A stretch of DNA of 64,000 nucleotides. Source: Limnoperna fortunei (Eukaryota; Mollusca; Bivalvia; Mytilida; Modiolidae). Below are positions 10,806-23,679 of the stretch, in pieces. The notes beneath the pieces were generated by a model that saw only the letters and a program-made list of their open reading frames with translations, searched no databases and had not been told where the DNA came from. Location of the stretch: the NCBI GenBank assembly GCA_944474755.1, contig OX104125.1:46263599-46327598 (forward strand). The letters run 5' to 3'. The first letter of the stretch is position 1. Each line of letters opens with the position of its first letter. A program made the position numbers and the translations under genes.

Positions 10806-12015
10806 ACACACATTTTCACCTCGGTATTTGTATACTGTTTCAGTAAACTGATTTGTCTAGATAAGCGAACACAATTCGTGCGCTAGTCTCCCTTAAAAAA
10901 AAAGTTACTTCAATCAAAGTTGTATTACCTACACAAAATGCATTCTCGTCATAATTATCAAATACATAAATATTTGAGCCGATTTCATGCAGGACTGTAA
11001 ATGTTGGGTTGAAGGTTGATTGATAACTGGACAAATTGTTTTCACCATGTTCATGATGCTTGTTCGTTATAAATGTAGATTTAAGTTTGTTTTTGGCAAC
11101 TTTCCTGTAAACATATCTTTTAATTTTACCTATATTGTTTAGATTGTTTGAAGGGAATACAGGAACTGTCAGGACATTGAACCCCTAAAATCAATTAACG
11201 TCTTATAATTATGATAATTAGTACTTCAAAGACCCGTTGTTTTAAATCGTATAAATCCAGAGAGAATCCTTGGGGGAAGCTCTCTCAATTCATGATTGTT
11301 GATTATAGATGAATTAATGCATTAACACGACTCCTCTGCTCAGTGTTTCATGGAAACAAAGTCTTAGTTTCATTATGTTAAACATTTCATAATATCCATT
11401 CATTTTCACCCACTGTTCTGTTCTGCCTGCTACAATACAAGTTAACGTTTAAGAGTCATGTTATATAGTCAACTATCCATTAAGTGTATTTTGCCCTTGC
11501 GTGTAGTAGCGTAAAATGACAATTTTATAGCCATACAGTCATTACATCCTTCCTCTCGTGATGTTTCCTGTTTTTGTTTCTTTGCTGTCCAATATATTAC
11601 ACAACAAACATCTATATTTCTCAGTAAACTCGTTTAATCTGATCTCCTTTTAAATCAATTTCTTCGTAAAGCGCTTGTTGATTTTTGAAACGATTACCGG
11701 TAAATTATTGCAATTGCATTATTTTACAGGTGACTAATAACACGAATATTTTAAAGGTTCTGTTGATTTTTAATAATAAATATATAACAAAAGTGCACAT
11801 AAAAATAGCAATAAGGTCATTTTTTAACAAAAATAAAGAATCTTTAACATGTGAACTCTTAAAATAAGGTCTATATACTTTTATACTTTTTCTTGTACTA
11901 ATAAATGTTACAGCACTTAAGAAAATATATTGGTTTTACACAAACTAATGGATACATGCTGGGACACTGGCGTTTAATATGTACTACTTCACTCTCTGGC
12001 ACAGAGAACATAACT
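10806..12015. other. A+T-rich DNA, nothing recognised
   Basis: No supported exon or repeat. Open frames up to 64 codons look random. Confidence 0.4.
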
Positions 12016-12019
12016 GGTT

Positions 12020-12260
12020 CTCGTATATAACCTCTGCCACACGTTATTCCCATTTATTGCGCAACTACATATGTCGTCTCTTAGTTTTTTATAAAGTCAA
12101 TTTATACACTTTTGATACGGGTTTACATAAAAAGAAATGCGTTTGTACTCGATGATTATCCGTCATGAGAGATATCTCTCATGGCGTGATATCTCTCATG
12201 GCGTCATATCTCCGATGGCGTCAACCATGGTTCGCTGAGGTCATTGTGATTAACCTAGGA
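12020..12260 (+). repeat. Dispersed repeat with short palindromic tandem
   Basis: 12020-12180 pairs with 6905-7120. It ends in three imperfect copies of ATATCTCTCATGGCGT (about 12168-12225), which include the palindrome GAGATATCTC. Confidence 0.5.
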
Positions 12261-12261
12261 T

Positions 12262-13688
12262 ACACATTGCGTGGAGATTGATACTATCTAAACTGAAAAT
12301 AAAGAGTCCATGTTAATAATCGTATATAATGTTATCAATGTGTGGGAAAGTGTTCCCATGTCTCCATCCACAGAGCTGTACAGCGCATCCACCGGAAGCA
12401 GATGGGATGACTTCGTTTCGTTATTGTCTGGTCAATTTGTTCTCGTACTATATGTCTAGGTATTTTAAGAGTGTCAAAGCTCTTTACACCTTTAAGATCT
12501 CTATTGTTACAGCAGTATGAATTTTCTGTCTCGACTAAACTATTCTTATTATTTATCTATTTAAATTCAAAGTTTGTGTCCATCAGTTTTTTCGCAAATC
12601 GTCGTTTTCATTAATATTGTTCATTTTCATGCAGAAAAAATTTCTAAAGAAACAAATTATATGCAGTTTAAAAGCATGGAAATTTGTATCTCGAAACTTA
12701 TGAGGAGCTCACTGAAGTTCCACGCTCCCATCAAAGTCTACAAAAAGCTGGATGGCAGATGATTCTCGGACTAATTATACAAATGTAAGACGATTTTAAC
12801 AACTATGGGACCGAAGAACTATTTCTCTTAAATCCCTGAGTTTATGTGTTTCACTGTGTATTTTTAAAAGATAATGCTAAGAGCATGTCGCGCAAGGGGA
12901 CTGAATATTACATTGTTTCTGTACCAGAGAAGCATAATATTAGCGACAAAACTGTTTACGACTAAAAAACATGCGAGTAATTATTCAATTACATCTATAT
13001 CGACTTTTATTTTTCCAAATTATTTGTCCAGAAAAAAAGAACGATTGTTGAAAATTTTAAAGGTATGGCCAACACATTGTCATCCTTTTTGACGTTAACA
13101 TGTAGTCAACGGAAGACTAAAAAATTAGAGCATATCAAACGTTGAGACTCGACAATAACTGTTTTTCTCGTTCAACATGTAAAAAATTAAATTGACAAAT
13201 TAGTAATTGTTGGAAAAGGTATTAACACAATTCAATCTGTTCGGCATGAAGTGTATTGGGTCCACAATTTAAATCGTATCTCTCTTCCGTAAATGGTCGA
13301 TTTCATGTTGAGATTACCGAGTGCGAATGAACTCACGCGCACACATCTGTACTTATTGCGTCATCCAATCAAAACACGTGTTTCGGGTGTTCTGATTGGA
13401 TGTTGTATATTAAAAATGGAGAGTCTTAAGGACATCGATGTGAAAGTTGTTGGTTTATTGAAGAAATGTGTACTTTCATTCGCTTTTGGAAATGCCCACT
13501 GATCTTATTTTCGCAATACAATTTTTTAATGTATTTTATTCGTTCAACTGCACTCCACTCGCACAAGGCATACAATGGCAATTCGTCTTTTAAGTTCAGC
13601 GGGTCGTTCCTAACAACGAAGCTTAGAACTTATAGTTTTGCAGAAAAATACGACAGCCATTTTGGATCATATCGAGATATGCACCACC
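12262..13688. other. A+T-rich DNA, nothing recognised
   Basis: Several 60-70 codon open frames occur on the plus strand. None has recognisable protein sequence or good splice sites. Confidence 0.4.
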
Positions 13689-13695
13689 CTTCTTT

Positions 13696-14172
13696 CGTTT
13701 GCTTGTGTGTTCTTTGATATGTTTGTGTGTTCTTTGATATGTTTGTGTGTTCTTTGCATGATATGTTTGTGTGTTCTTTGATATGTTTGTGTGTTCTTTG
13801 ATATGTTTGTGTGTTCTTTGATATGCTTGTGTGTTCTTTGATATGCTTGTGTGTTCTTTGATATGTTTGTGTGTTCTTTGATATGTTTGTGTGTTCTTTG
13901 ATATGTTTGTGTGTTCTTTGATATGTTTGTGTGTTCTTTTATATGCTTGTGTGTTCTTTGATATGTTTGTGTGTTCTTTGATATATTTGTGTTCTTTGAT
14001 ATGTTTGTGTGTTCTTTGATATGTTTGTGTGTTCTTTGATATGTTTGTGTGTTCTTTGATATGCTTGTGTGTTCTTTAATATGTTTGTGTGTTCTTTGAT
14101 ATGTTTGTGTGTTCTTTGATATGTTTGTGTGTTCTTTGGTATGTTTGTGTGTTCTTTGATATGTTTGTGAGT
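13696..14172. repeat. 20-bp minisatellite, about 23 copies
   Basis: The unit is TGTTTGTGTGTTCTTTGATA, with point variants (GCTTG, TTTTATA, a 4-bp CATG insertion near 13757, a 2-bp deletion near 13985). Because 20 is not a multiple of 3 and the unit has no stop on the minus strand, that strand stays open with a 20-residue period (TNISKN, TQTYQRTHKHIKEH), giving a 192-codon frame. The composition and perfect periodicity argue against a real protein. Confidence 0.95.
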
Positions 14173-14493
14173 TTTCTGTTTGCCCTTGCTTTGTAATTTC
14201 GTACTTGGATTTTTTCTCATGTTGACGCCTAATATGTTGCAACAAGTCTAATGTCCACTATTTAACTTGCTTTTTGCTCCTCTGAACACAGAAGAATACA
14301 TATTTAGATTGCCATGTTTAGACAAAAATTGCTTCAATTCTTTCCAGCAGAAGAATAGTTTGCTGGACGCAGACTGTAGTCCAACCCTACTAAGGCTGAA
14401 GGCTATGGCGATGACATTCAGTTAAGAGGCCACATGACTAAAAATTAAGAATGATCAATACCTGAGTATCAAAACTTATGTAAGAACGAGATC
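14173..14493. other. Unique-looking spacer
   Basis: Nothing recognised between the minisatellite and the SINE. Confidence 0.35.
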
Positions 14494-14757
14494 AGGGGCC
14501 ACGGTGGCCGGGTGGTTAAGGTAGTTCGTCTACTATTGACCACGTGGTATGTCAACACTGAGATTGCGGGTTCGATTCTTACTGCAGGCAGGGTGTACTC
14601 GACTCCAATCTTAATTGACAAGGATTGCCAGTTTTCCTACCGCAGGTCGGGGTTTTTTTCTCGGGTACTCCGGCTTCCTCCTCCAATAAAAACTGGACGC
14701 CATGATATGGCTGAAAAATTGCTGAAAGTGGCGTTAAACCATATACAAACAAACAAG
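14494..14757 (+). mobile_element. Full-length tRNA-derived SINE (reference copy for this window)
   Basis: The head has an RNA polymerase III A box, TGGCCGGGTGG (14505-14515), and a B box, GGTTCGATTCT (14569-14579). The body contains TCTTAATTGACAAGGATTGC, CGGGTACTCCGGCTTCCTCC and AATAAAAACTGGACGCCATG. The 3' domain AAATTGCTGAAAGTGGCGTT is followed by AAAC and an AAACAAACAAG tail; it resembles the conserved 3' domains of molluscan SINEs. It encodes no protein; the 119-codon open frame across it is incidental. Around fifteen full or partial relatives lie in the window. Confidence 0.92.
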
Positions 14758-15042
14758 AACAAGTCTATATGCGTCGCTGCCTATTTGATATGCTATGAAT
14801 CCAACACACTGAGTAGGGGAAATAACTCCAGATTTATTACAAATTTTTCAGTCTCCATTTTATCACTATGACAGCCAGAGGACAGAACTTGTTTGTCTCG
14901 TTTAAACAACTTTTTAGATTACATCAGATAAAAAACAATTCATAGAAACATTTAGCAATAACTTCTATACAAGTATACCGTCTTAATTGTACCTTGGTAC
15001 AGGACATTTTCTAATATTTTGTTTGTTAACGTGCGTTTTCCA

Positions 15043-15160
15043 CACTTTCTGCAATTTTTGTATATTATGCCGTCTAGTTTTAAGTGCATTAGGAAGCTGG
15101 AATATTATTCGGCACAAAAACTGACATTCCTTATCGATTTCACACCTAGGTTGGTTCCCG
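15043..15160 (-). mobile_element. Degenerate SINE fragment
   Basis: Weak minus-strand match: CACTTTCTGCAATTTTTGTA, TATGCCGTCTAGTTTTAAG and TTAGGAAGCTGG correspond to the 3' half of the SINE. Confidence 0.5.
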
Positions 15161-16724
15161 ACGTAATATTCAGTATGCCTTCGGAATATACAAATATAAC
15201 CGGAAGATGATAGACCGGGAACCAGACTATTTCACACCTTGACCGAAGTCTTCATCAAATTCATTGTTATAAATGTTGCGATACAACTGTTTCCGTCAAA
15301 TGATGAAACCGCCATATTGCAGCGAGGCGAGATTTACTTTTAAGGAATTACATGTACATAAAGGACCACTAGTTTCATGGGAGTTTGGGAGTTGGGTAGT
15401 AGATTAGCAATAAATAGCCATTTCTGCCCCCTCCCTTTTCCAGAAAAGGAAATAGTTATGAGAGACCCATGATAGGTTGAAAGAAGATATATACGTTACT
15501 TTTGATCTTTTTACAACTTTAAATATGGTGGGGAATTTATATACAGGTTTTAGCTTTATTTATTTTTCAGAATATATAAATCCTGAGGTCAACTACGGTT
15601 TGGTACAAATTTCATCGATTTTTACCTACATAGTCCAGTTCACCTTTATGTAAAGTCAAAATAGGTTAAATTGTGTTCTGCTTAATTCTATAGCATCGAC
15701 ATAACGTCTTTCTAGCTTGATGAAATTGTTTCCAAAAAACATGAAACACAGAAAAGAGGGGCCATGTTTTTCCTTATAAAAGCTTTATGTCGAAACACCC
15801 AGCTCTATCGCAGGTTTAACAATGTTTGGTTTGAAAACTAATTTAAAGATAGCGTTTTAACGACTTGATATTTATCACAATGGTTTATTTATGGTTGAAT
15901 AATTTGTGTGGTTTGTGTTTTGCATCATCGCCTTTTTTTAATCATTCACTTACTCGATCATTTATTCATTCGTTCGTTCATTCATTCATGTATATATCCT
16001 TTAAAGAAGAAACTAGAAATCGGTTTCCAATATTATACTTACACTTTCACTGTTCATAGAGACCTTCACTTTCACTGTTCATAGAGACCTTCAAGTACCA
16101 ATATATATAAATAGAATAAGCGTTTTCTAAACCATTATGTATATTTGTTTCCCGTTACAATATATATAAATACGATATATATTGATTTGACAACATTACA
16201 TGGCAGATAAGGAAACGTGAAAATGTCCAGTAATGTACGTGATTTGTTACACGAATCTCAAGATTACATGTGGTTACGTTTTCGAAGGTGAAATACACAT
16301 TTTTACATAATTACCTGTTATTTATAGGGTGCATAAAACGAAAAAAAAATTGAAGGTAAGAAGAAAAAATAAATTTCTCTATTTTTTTGTAAGAAATATA
16401 TTTTCAGTCAACAAAATTTATGCCGTGAAAGTAAAATTTATTTGAAAAATGACAGCTCTAAAAATGAACACCTGTATTGTACACCGCATGTACTGTCACG
16501 TACATAAAACATCGACATTCACTGTAGGACGTGCAGTATCTATTGTTATCTAGTCCATATAATAATAAATGCAGTTAAATGATAAAAGCTAATTTGACTG
16601 CTAACGATTATTTTTCACGTACTCTGTGAGTATGATCTTTTATTACTTTTTTCAATACATTTGCCTGAACCATACGCAGACCATAATTGAGATATTTCTT
16701 TGAATTGAGTGTAATGCTGCACTT
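15161..16724. other. A+T-rich DNA with a short tandem duplication
   Basis: CCTTCACTTTCACTGTTCAT with AGAGA is duplicated in tandem around 16038-16092, and ACAATATATATAAATA recurs just after. Nothing else recognised. Confidence 0.4.
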
Positions 16725-16885
16725 TCAGCTTCTTTCTATTCTTTCTATTTACATCATGGCCTCCAGTTTTGTGTTGGTGAGAAGGCTGAAATATCACATA
16801 AAAATTTTAAACAACGACCCTTGTTGGGAAAACCGGCAAAAAAGGGTGGAGTCGAGCACACACTGCACGATGTTAGGCGCTAGCT
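16725..16885 (-). mobile_element. Diverged SINE fragment
   Basis: Minus-strand SINE relic with TACATCATGGCCTCCAGTTT, GAAAACCGGCAAAAAAGG and GGAGTCGAGCACACACTGC. The head is missing. Confidence 0.65.
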
Positions 16886-17349
16886 AGCTAAGGAACCGTA
16901 GCTCATTAGGTCCATCGACTATTTTATTGAATTTTAAATGACCTTAAGAGCTACAATTTCGCAGCTAGGCTCTTACTAGCATCTAAAGAGTAGATCAACG
17001 TCTTGAGTAGCCACTCGGCCAAGCAGGGTCAATATTTTAGAAGTGTCATTATCCTGCACAAGTATACAACACAAACGAATATAACTGTATAAACCACATA
17101 TATTCTGTTCGTCCATTGGTTCATTTTTTGCCTTTCCTGATTCGTTCTGTCTTGTAGCTTCTGTTGTTCGTGCATATTTGCGAATAACTTTAACTATAAC
17201 CCGACCATTACCAGGCATTAAATGTTACACTTGATTTGTGGGAAATACGGCACTGCTGATCCCGACCTATACAATGCAGTAACATGACATGATTGTTAAG
17301 AAATACGGTAGTACAGTCTGACCCTTTCCATGCAGTAAGTGTTGCTCGA
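16886..17349. other. Non-coding spacer, nothing recognised
   Basis: An 80-codon minus-strand open frame at 16976-17218 has no recognisable homology. Confidence 0.35.
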
Positions 17350-17635
17350 CATGATTGATTGATGAATAGTTGCTCAATATCCACCGAGCAGTATTTCAGA
17401 TATATTCAAGACGAGAACAAGTGAAGAAACGCTAAATTATTTGAAAACTGGATTTAGCATAGAACAGTTTGAAGAACTATGTAGAAACCTATAACTTTGC
17501 CTCCTAAAGTGGTTACAATGCTCCTCTCTCGTTTGATATATGTTCACATTTGGGAACGACAACGTGCAGCGAGGCATTCGCCCACGTGGCAAAAAACCCC
17601 TATCGGCGGGAACCCTCTGGTAACCTTTGCGTTTT
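17350..17635 (-). mobile_element. Retroposon-like fragment, inverted relative of 5430-5845
   Basis: On the minus strand it ends GTCTTGAATATATCTGAAAT followed by ACTGCTCGGTGGA, matching the tail at 5775-5815. The GC-richer part near 17555-17620 (GTGCAGCGAGGCATTCGCCC) looks like body sequence but is too diverged to align by eye. Confidence 0.45.
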
Positions 17636-17651
17636 TTTAAATTTAATTGCA

Positions 17652-17653
<2 letters not shown>

Positions 17654-17689
<36 letters not shown>

Positions 17690-17890
17690 ATTATTATTAA
17701 TACATGTAACTGCGGACAGGGTGCGTTTGATCCCAATCTTAATTGACAAGGATTGCCAGTTTTCCTACCGAAGGTCGGGGGTTTTCTCCGGGTACTCCGG
17801 CTTCCTCCCCTAATAAAAACTGGACGCCATGATATAGCTGAAAAATTGCTGAAAGTGGCGTTAAACAATATTCAAACAAACAAACAAACA
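17654..17890 (+). mobile_element. (TTA)n tract followed by 5'-truncated SINE
   Basis: A TTA microsatellite (17654-17700) precedes a SINE that begins at CGGACAGGGTGCG, close to the truncation point of the 10615 copy. The rest is well preserved: TCTTAATTGACAAGGATTGC, CGGGTACTCCGGCTTCCTCC and GAAAGTGGCGTTAAACAATA, with a repeated CAAA tail. Confidence 0.85.
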
Positions 17891-20800
17891 AAACATTACA
17901 TGTATTGTTATCATTATGCCAAAATGATGTTGGAGTCTTGGCTTCCGAGTTTTCGCCATGCTACACAACTGTCTTGTAACTTTGCGTAACGATCAAACTG
18001 TTCTCATACAACTTCCGGTATCGAAGATCATGCTGACTACTTGGTTCCTTCGCCTCGGCTCAGTGAGAACGAATGGGGGTTGATTAAATCAATGATTTTT
18101 GCCAATTAACAAACATAGCAGAAATTATTATCACTGCGGGTTACTCCTCTACCCGGGCAAAACATAAAGGCTGACTGCGTACGTATCAACACTCACCGCT
18201 ACTCTTTTGTATAAGTATAAATTTCTTTATGTACGTGTTTTAATATTTCAGGTATTTAAAAAAGGATAGTAGTGAAAAGAAACATCAGAAAGACAAGTAA
18301 TTGCGTTAGTTTTCGCGGAACCTCATACATTCAATTTGAATTCGGTTCCTTACCTGGAAGAAGAAGAAGAATTATTCCGTAACGCATTTTAACTTCCGGC
18401 TGCAATAGATGTGATCTCTAGTTTAAGATCGCTGCTTCAGAGATCATTTTAAAACTGTGGGATATAAGAGATTTTAATAGTCACACAAAGCTTCAGAACT
18501 TTGTGTGTGCGACTTAATAGTTTTAGCGATCGGAACAGGCACGGAATATAGAAACTGTACAAAAATATAAGCACAAACAGGAAACACTAAATTATAACCG
18601 TTGTAAGCTGAAAATTTTCTAACTGGCATTGTGTCAACTTGACTGTTACGCAAAAGTCTCGAACGACGCCCACTCAAGCAACACTTACTACAAAACCCTA
18701 ACTGTAAAATGTATATCAAGATGAATATAGAAATATACAGAGGTAAGTTATCGTACAGGAGAAATCAGGAATTATATTAGGAGTTGTGAGTAACAGGCTA
18801 TGGTTGTACAAATTATCAAAATGTTCCCTTTTTAAGAAAAAAATCCTTCTTCCGTAAAAATTGAAATAATTTTAAATTGCATTAAACAATAACGTTGCTT
18901 TTGTAACATAACAAGGTTCTTATTTCTGGAATTCGGATTTATGTTACTAGATATCAGATATCAAACACTGGAGGGTTTATAGGATTTCGCGACTTAACAG
19001 AAGAAACATGTAGGTACTTACATGCGCTATCGGGGAAGCCCGTTTGATATTTCATTTGTGATAGCGCTCCACTCGCGAAAGACTTGTTGAATTAGTTTTT
19101 AAAACAATCCGGAAGGCTACACAATATCTGTGCACAAAATTATTTTGATATGCTTGCAAAAGGAATGCGGAAATATTAAATTGTGTGACAGGATACATTG
19201 CAAGCATAACAAATATCGGCCAACCGGAAATAATTTATGATTGTATGAAAAGGGGGTGTACTCGATTTATTCTTTAAAAAACTATTCCCATTATCTTTAG
19301 CCACGGTATTTTTTACAACATCTTGTTGCAGATGTTACAACATTTATTTGAGAATTTGCGCCGCTTTCAGATATCTCACGGAGTCCTGTTTGTATTGTTT
19401 TGGTAGGAAGTCCGCTTACCTGATGAATTTTAGTCACGGACTTAGTTCAAGATTGGAATTATCTCAATTAAAACAGCAACAAATGCGAGGGTTCCGAGAA
19501 TATCAATGTTAGCAGATACATCAAACAGTGGATCAAGTTAGTTAAAATGTCTCTTGATACTTAATATTTCATACGAAATACCAAAGTAAATAGACCGAAG
19601 AGTATATAAAGCTGATAATACTGATATATAGTAACAACACAGTCTTAATGTATGTTTAATTTAATCTACTTACGAACATGTTGAATATTCAATAAGTATT
19701 TTTGCTATCAGAGAACCGTAACGATAAAATTATAAGTACACTTGTTTGTATTTACAAATATCCCTTGTGTGTACCTGGGACATTTCATACCACATCAGAG
19801 ATATGTAAATACATCTAAACTAGAAAATAGCTTTTTTGTCTCATATTAGATATAAAATTACAAAAATTTAGATTTGTCTTAGATGATACACAATTTAACT
19901 GTGAGTCATACAATTTATTGGTGTTATATACCCTAGTTCAGCTAAAAAATTAAATTAAACCAACGCAGAAATTTGAAAACGTTTATAACTGAAATTTGCC
20001 ATAGTTTTTTTATTTAGAACAATAAAAAGTTCAGAAATGAACAATTATTATAGATGCATTTTGTACCATTTAAGTCCCGAGAGCCATGGTTACCCGGGCA
20101 ACCCACGAATTGTAGCTACATCTAAATAACATGGATACCTATGATTTAAGTCAAAAGGAATTTTATATGCGAGACATGATATATATAAGCACTATTATGT
20201 CCCTCAAACGAAGTTTTGGGAGACATATTGTTTATGTACGGTTTCTTATTCTTTTTCTTCGTTTTTCTTTCCTTTTTTTCTTTCCGTTCAATGTTGTCCG
20301 CTTGTTTTCTTAGAAATACGATATCTGATCATCACGAAACTTTGTGAGTATTAAGTTGTGCTAATACTTTTTTTTTATTTTCAAGACATTTGTGTTTGCA
20401 TCCCATCCACACTATTATTATTTTTATTTACCTTTTTAGCGCTTTGTTGTTAATTGCTATAAAAAACTTCATTTTTATTCGAAAGCGTCACTTCTAAAAA
20501 TTTCAAAGAAATCTTGAAATTGAGATGGACTTAACGGCGATGGTGATATTGACAGGGGCTACGTCCTAGATATTTTAGAATTCATCGCTCGAACATCTGT
20601 GTTTATTAAATCCATGCACTCCACAATGGTGGATTGTAAAAATCAAGAAGTTCTGTTATTTTTTCAGAGTATGTCCTTATAGCAGATTTTTGTTTTATTC
20701 CTGATACTGACCATCTTTGAGGTCTTATATCTGCATATGCGCATATGCAGACTTAGGGCTTTATTAACGTCCGTGTAGGTATAGCACGAATTCATTTTAG

Positions 20801-21358
20801 CAAAAAGATGCTTTTTCTGGGAAATATATAGTCAATAATATAATTTACTAATGACGAATTGAGAAACTTATATAAATCAAGGGTTGAATAGAGAGAAAAC
20901 TTGTATTGCAAACTAATAATTACTGTTAAAGTTCAAATAGCCGGAAACATATATACTAAAATGGCTGTCCACGAGCCATCTGGAACCCGCGGTCAACTAG
21001 TAAACCATCTGTAGCTTATTGGGTGGGGCACAGTGGGGGAGGGATGCCATTGTTATCTTAAATTACCTTCCAGAGGATGAATAATTTACACACGACACTA
21101 AATGTATAGTTTTACTGTCTCTTCTGACAGACGAGAGAAAAACCTGCAGTTTTTTTAAGAAAATGATATCCTATCTTAAGGTAAGGCAAAAATTTAATTG
21201 TAAAGGTAATTTTATTTACTTAAAAAATTTTCGTTCAAATATCAATTTTACTGTATTTTTCCCATTTTCTGTTTTTTCCCTTGCATTTTAATTTGAAATC
21301 CGAAGTAAGCTCTGGGAGTTCATTTGATGTATTATATCTGTTTAATTGCGAAGTTCCA
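17891..21358. other. Longest stretch without recognised repeats
   Basis: Mostly unique-looking A+T-rich DNA. The only structure I note is a perfect 20-bp palindrome at 20731-20750. No exon supported. Confidence 0.4.
20731..20750. repeat. Perfect 20-bp palindrome
   Basis: CTGCATATGCGCATATGCAG is its own reverse complement. No spacer, no known function. Confidence 0.9.
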
Positions 21359-21553
21359 CAATTATATCAATCTAATTAAAATTAAATCTGTCACAAGCTC
21401 CCCTTATGATATTTTAAAAGTCATCCGAGACTTAGGACAGCATACAACAACCCACTATATTGATTTACCAATTGTTTGCCCATTTTCACAACAACAATAA
21501 CAAAAAGGGGGGAGCTCGTGAAAGATTTAATTTTAATTAGATTGCAATTATAT
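21359..21553. mobile_element. Hairpin (foldback) element of about 195 bp
   Basis: The left arm near 21361-21407 contains CAATCTAATTAAAATTAAAT and ends in AGCTCCCC; the right arm (21506-21552) is its inverse complement with few mismatches (GGGGAGCTCGTGAAAG, ATTTAATTTTAATTAGATTG). The loop is about 100 bp. It lies 130 bp upstream of the candidate first exon. Confidence 0.75.
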
Positions 21554-21603
21554 GTACATAGCTAACAAAATTGTGTGTTATATTGAACGTTTTCCTAATA
21601 TAG

Positions 21604-21681
21604 ATTTTCATTGGCTATTTTCCCTGCGAATTATCCAATGAGACACGATTTAACATTCAAGCACTTACTCATTGATAAATA
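21604..21681 (+). promoter_or_regulatory. Possible promoter with two CCAAT-type boxes
   Basis: ATTGG at 21610-21614 (CCAAT on the minus strand) and CCAAT at 21635-21639 lie 43-72 bp before the candidate ATG at 21682. Paired NF-Y boxes are common in TATA-less animal promoters. No TATA box, initiator or CpG richness is seen, so this depends on the exon call. Confidence 0.22.
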
Positions 21682-21695
21682 ATGGAGGACAAACT
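21682..21695 (+). CDS. Candidate first coding exon of TRAK/Milton (very short)
   Basis: ATG GAG GAC AAA CT followed by a consensus donor GTAAGT at 21696. It would supply M-E-D-K and two bases of a fifth codon. The proposed 28903 exon begins with one base of a split codon (T), so the join gives CTT, Leu, and the product starts M-E-D-K-L-P-W-W-N. The context around the ATG (AATAATGG) is acceptable, and two CCAAT-type boxes lie 43-72 bp upstream. All of this is inference from phase and motif: a 14-bp coding piece carries almost no homology signal, and chance is a real alternative. The intron would be 7.2 kb and holds a pogo-like element. Confidence 0.3.
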
Positions 21696-22479
21696 GTAAG
21701 TTCATAAACACTGCGGTTATTGCAGGCTTAAAAGTTATTTGATGATCTTTTTGTTGAATGAAAAGTAAACTTTCCCATTGCTTCCATTCATTGTTTTCTT
21801 TTTGTTCATTTATTTGCTTTCATGACACGCGAAGCACACGATCAGCCTCCCGATCAATCGATGTCGATTAGATCAGACGACCGTAAGTAAATTTGACCAT
21901 CACCTGCTCTGGTATTAAATAAACAATGTTCTCATCATATAAATGTCGTATGTATTTAACACATGATGGGACTAAGTATATTCTACCAATGAGCTGGAAA
22001 ATGTTTTTATGTTTATTTTCATCAAATCAAGACCCCCAGCTAGGGCCGTAGCGGGTTTGGAGTAGTCAGGTTTGGTTAAAAACATGACCAAGTTAATAAA
22101 ATTACTACCTTCTACTTATCTTGTAATTTACTATTTCTTACCCATTATTTAAATGCACATGTAATTGTATCTGCACTGTTTTGGTATTGTGTAGTATTCC
22201 TTAAAATAGTGGCATGTATCCGATGTGTTCAAGTGAAAAGAAATACCATGCATTTGATAAACCAAATAATTAAAATAAATAAAGAAAAATAAAACAATAA
22301 ATTTCGATAGTGAAATGAATGTAAAACTAGTCCGCATTTGAATCTGCAGATGAAGGAGGTTGACATGCGGAGATCCAGAAAAACATGTCAATATGCATCA
22401 AACACATCTACTGAATGTTCGTTATTTCTATCTAATAGTAGTTCCATTTTATGTCAGCATATGGTTACTAATTTATATA
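21696..22479. other. Putative first intron, left part
   Basis: A+T-rich, no recognised repeat. If the exon at 21682 is real this is intronic. Confidence 0.3.
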
Positions 22480-23364
22480 CAGTGGATTACACTTAATCGA
22501 CTTAGGCTTTATTGGGTTATTCGCTTTATTGGGTTGAATTTTTCTGCACCAAACCATTTCCCATTCAAACAATGTTAAATTTTTCACTTATTTGCATTGC
22601 TTTTTACGATTTTGCTTTATTGACTTGCCAAAATTCGGGGAAACAAAATTTGTGTGTTTGTTTTTGTTTTACGCCGCCATATTGTTTACCTACGTAATCA
22701 CGTGTATTGAGCCTTACCTGTTGATTCAAATTGATTGACAAGTGTTCCCACCTGTGATTGTTGTTGGCTTCTTAATTAAATGTGCTGATTCACTTTAATT
22801 GCCCACAGGGTGTAGATAATTAGGACAATCCAACGGTTTAACAGCTGGGTAGTTACAGTAATGAGATGGAAACAGTTGTCCCTAAGGAGCATCTCAATTC
22901 AATTTCATTCCTTCAATTTGAAGAGCTAAATAAGTTCGTACACTTTTACATCGATAATTTTGAATAAAAACAAAAAGAACTTCGGGCTTAAACATCTAAC
23001 AATGTTTGAAAGGATAATACACCTGGAAATATTTAACAATGGACTTGACACAAAAAAGGTACGAAACTGAACATGATAAGAAATATGTAATATGTAAATG
23101 AGGTTGAGTCCATTTTCTATCAACACGTGGTTTTACAATTAAGTCTTCATTACGCAAAGAAACACAAACAAATAAAAAAAACATGGAAATTTTTATTTTT
23201 ATTTAAAAATAACATAAAATAAATAACATACACATAATATAAATATGAAAAGACTTAATAAATGGTATTTTAATAGGACTTGGTACTTGGTCATTTCAAT
23301 CCACAATCAGTAGACATCGGGCTTAAATTAAAATATTGTTTGTTTGCCTTTTTCCGACCGACAG

Positions 23365-23675
23365 TCTATAATCGGCCCGAGTGACAAAATTTTATTGCCC
23401 TTAAATATAAAAACTTTTTTTTTATTATGTATCGATCGTTTCCCAAAACTTCTGAGCCTTTAGCGATTTCTAAGTTTCAAAATAAATCGGTATCAATTAA
23501 ATGCTTGCCGTTTTTTATTAAATATGCGTCGTTCCTGTCAAACGTTTTGGGGACAATTCCGAAATGGCGCATGTGGTTCAATTTTGGTGACATGTTGCGA
23601 TTGAGTTTTTTTATTATCTCCTTATTGGTAAAATTGAACGAAGGGAACAAAGTTACAATCTTTAGTTCAATTTAA
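23365..23675 (-). pseudogene. Possible second decayed frame, minus strand
   Basis: The minus strand is open for about 100 codons with a single stop, reading for example FPSFNFTNKEIIKKLNRNMS and HFGIVPKTFDRNDAYLIKNG. The plus strand is also open here, so the coding strand is uncertain. Not recognised. Confidence 0.22.
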
Positions 23676-23679
23676 GTCT

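Noticed and set aside
13667..14245. 192-codon minus-strand open frame
   Set aside because: Entirely made by the 20-bp minisatellite; frame openness follows from the unit lacking stops.
14494..14590. A functional tRNA gene
   Set aside because: A and B boxes are present but no cloverleaf could be drawn, and the unit continues into a SINE body and tail.
17437..17868. 143-codon minus-strand frame
   Set aside because: Runs through a SINE, a TTA tract and a retroposon fragment.
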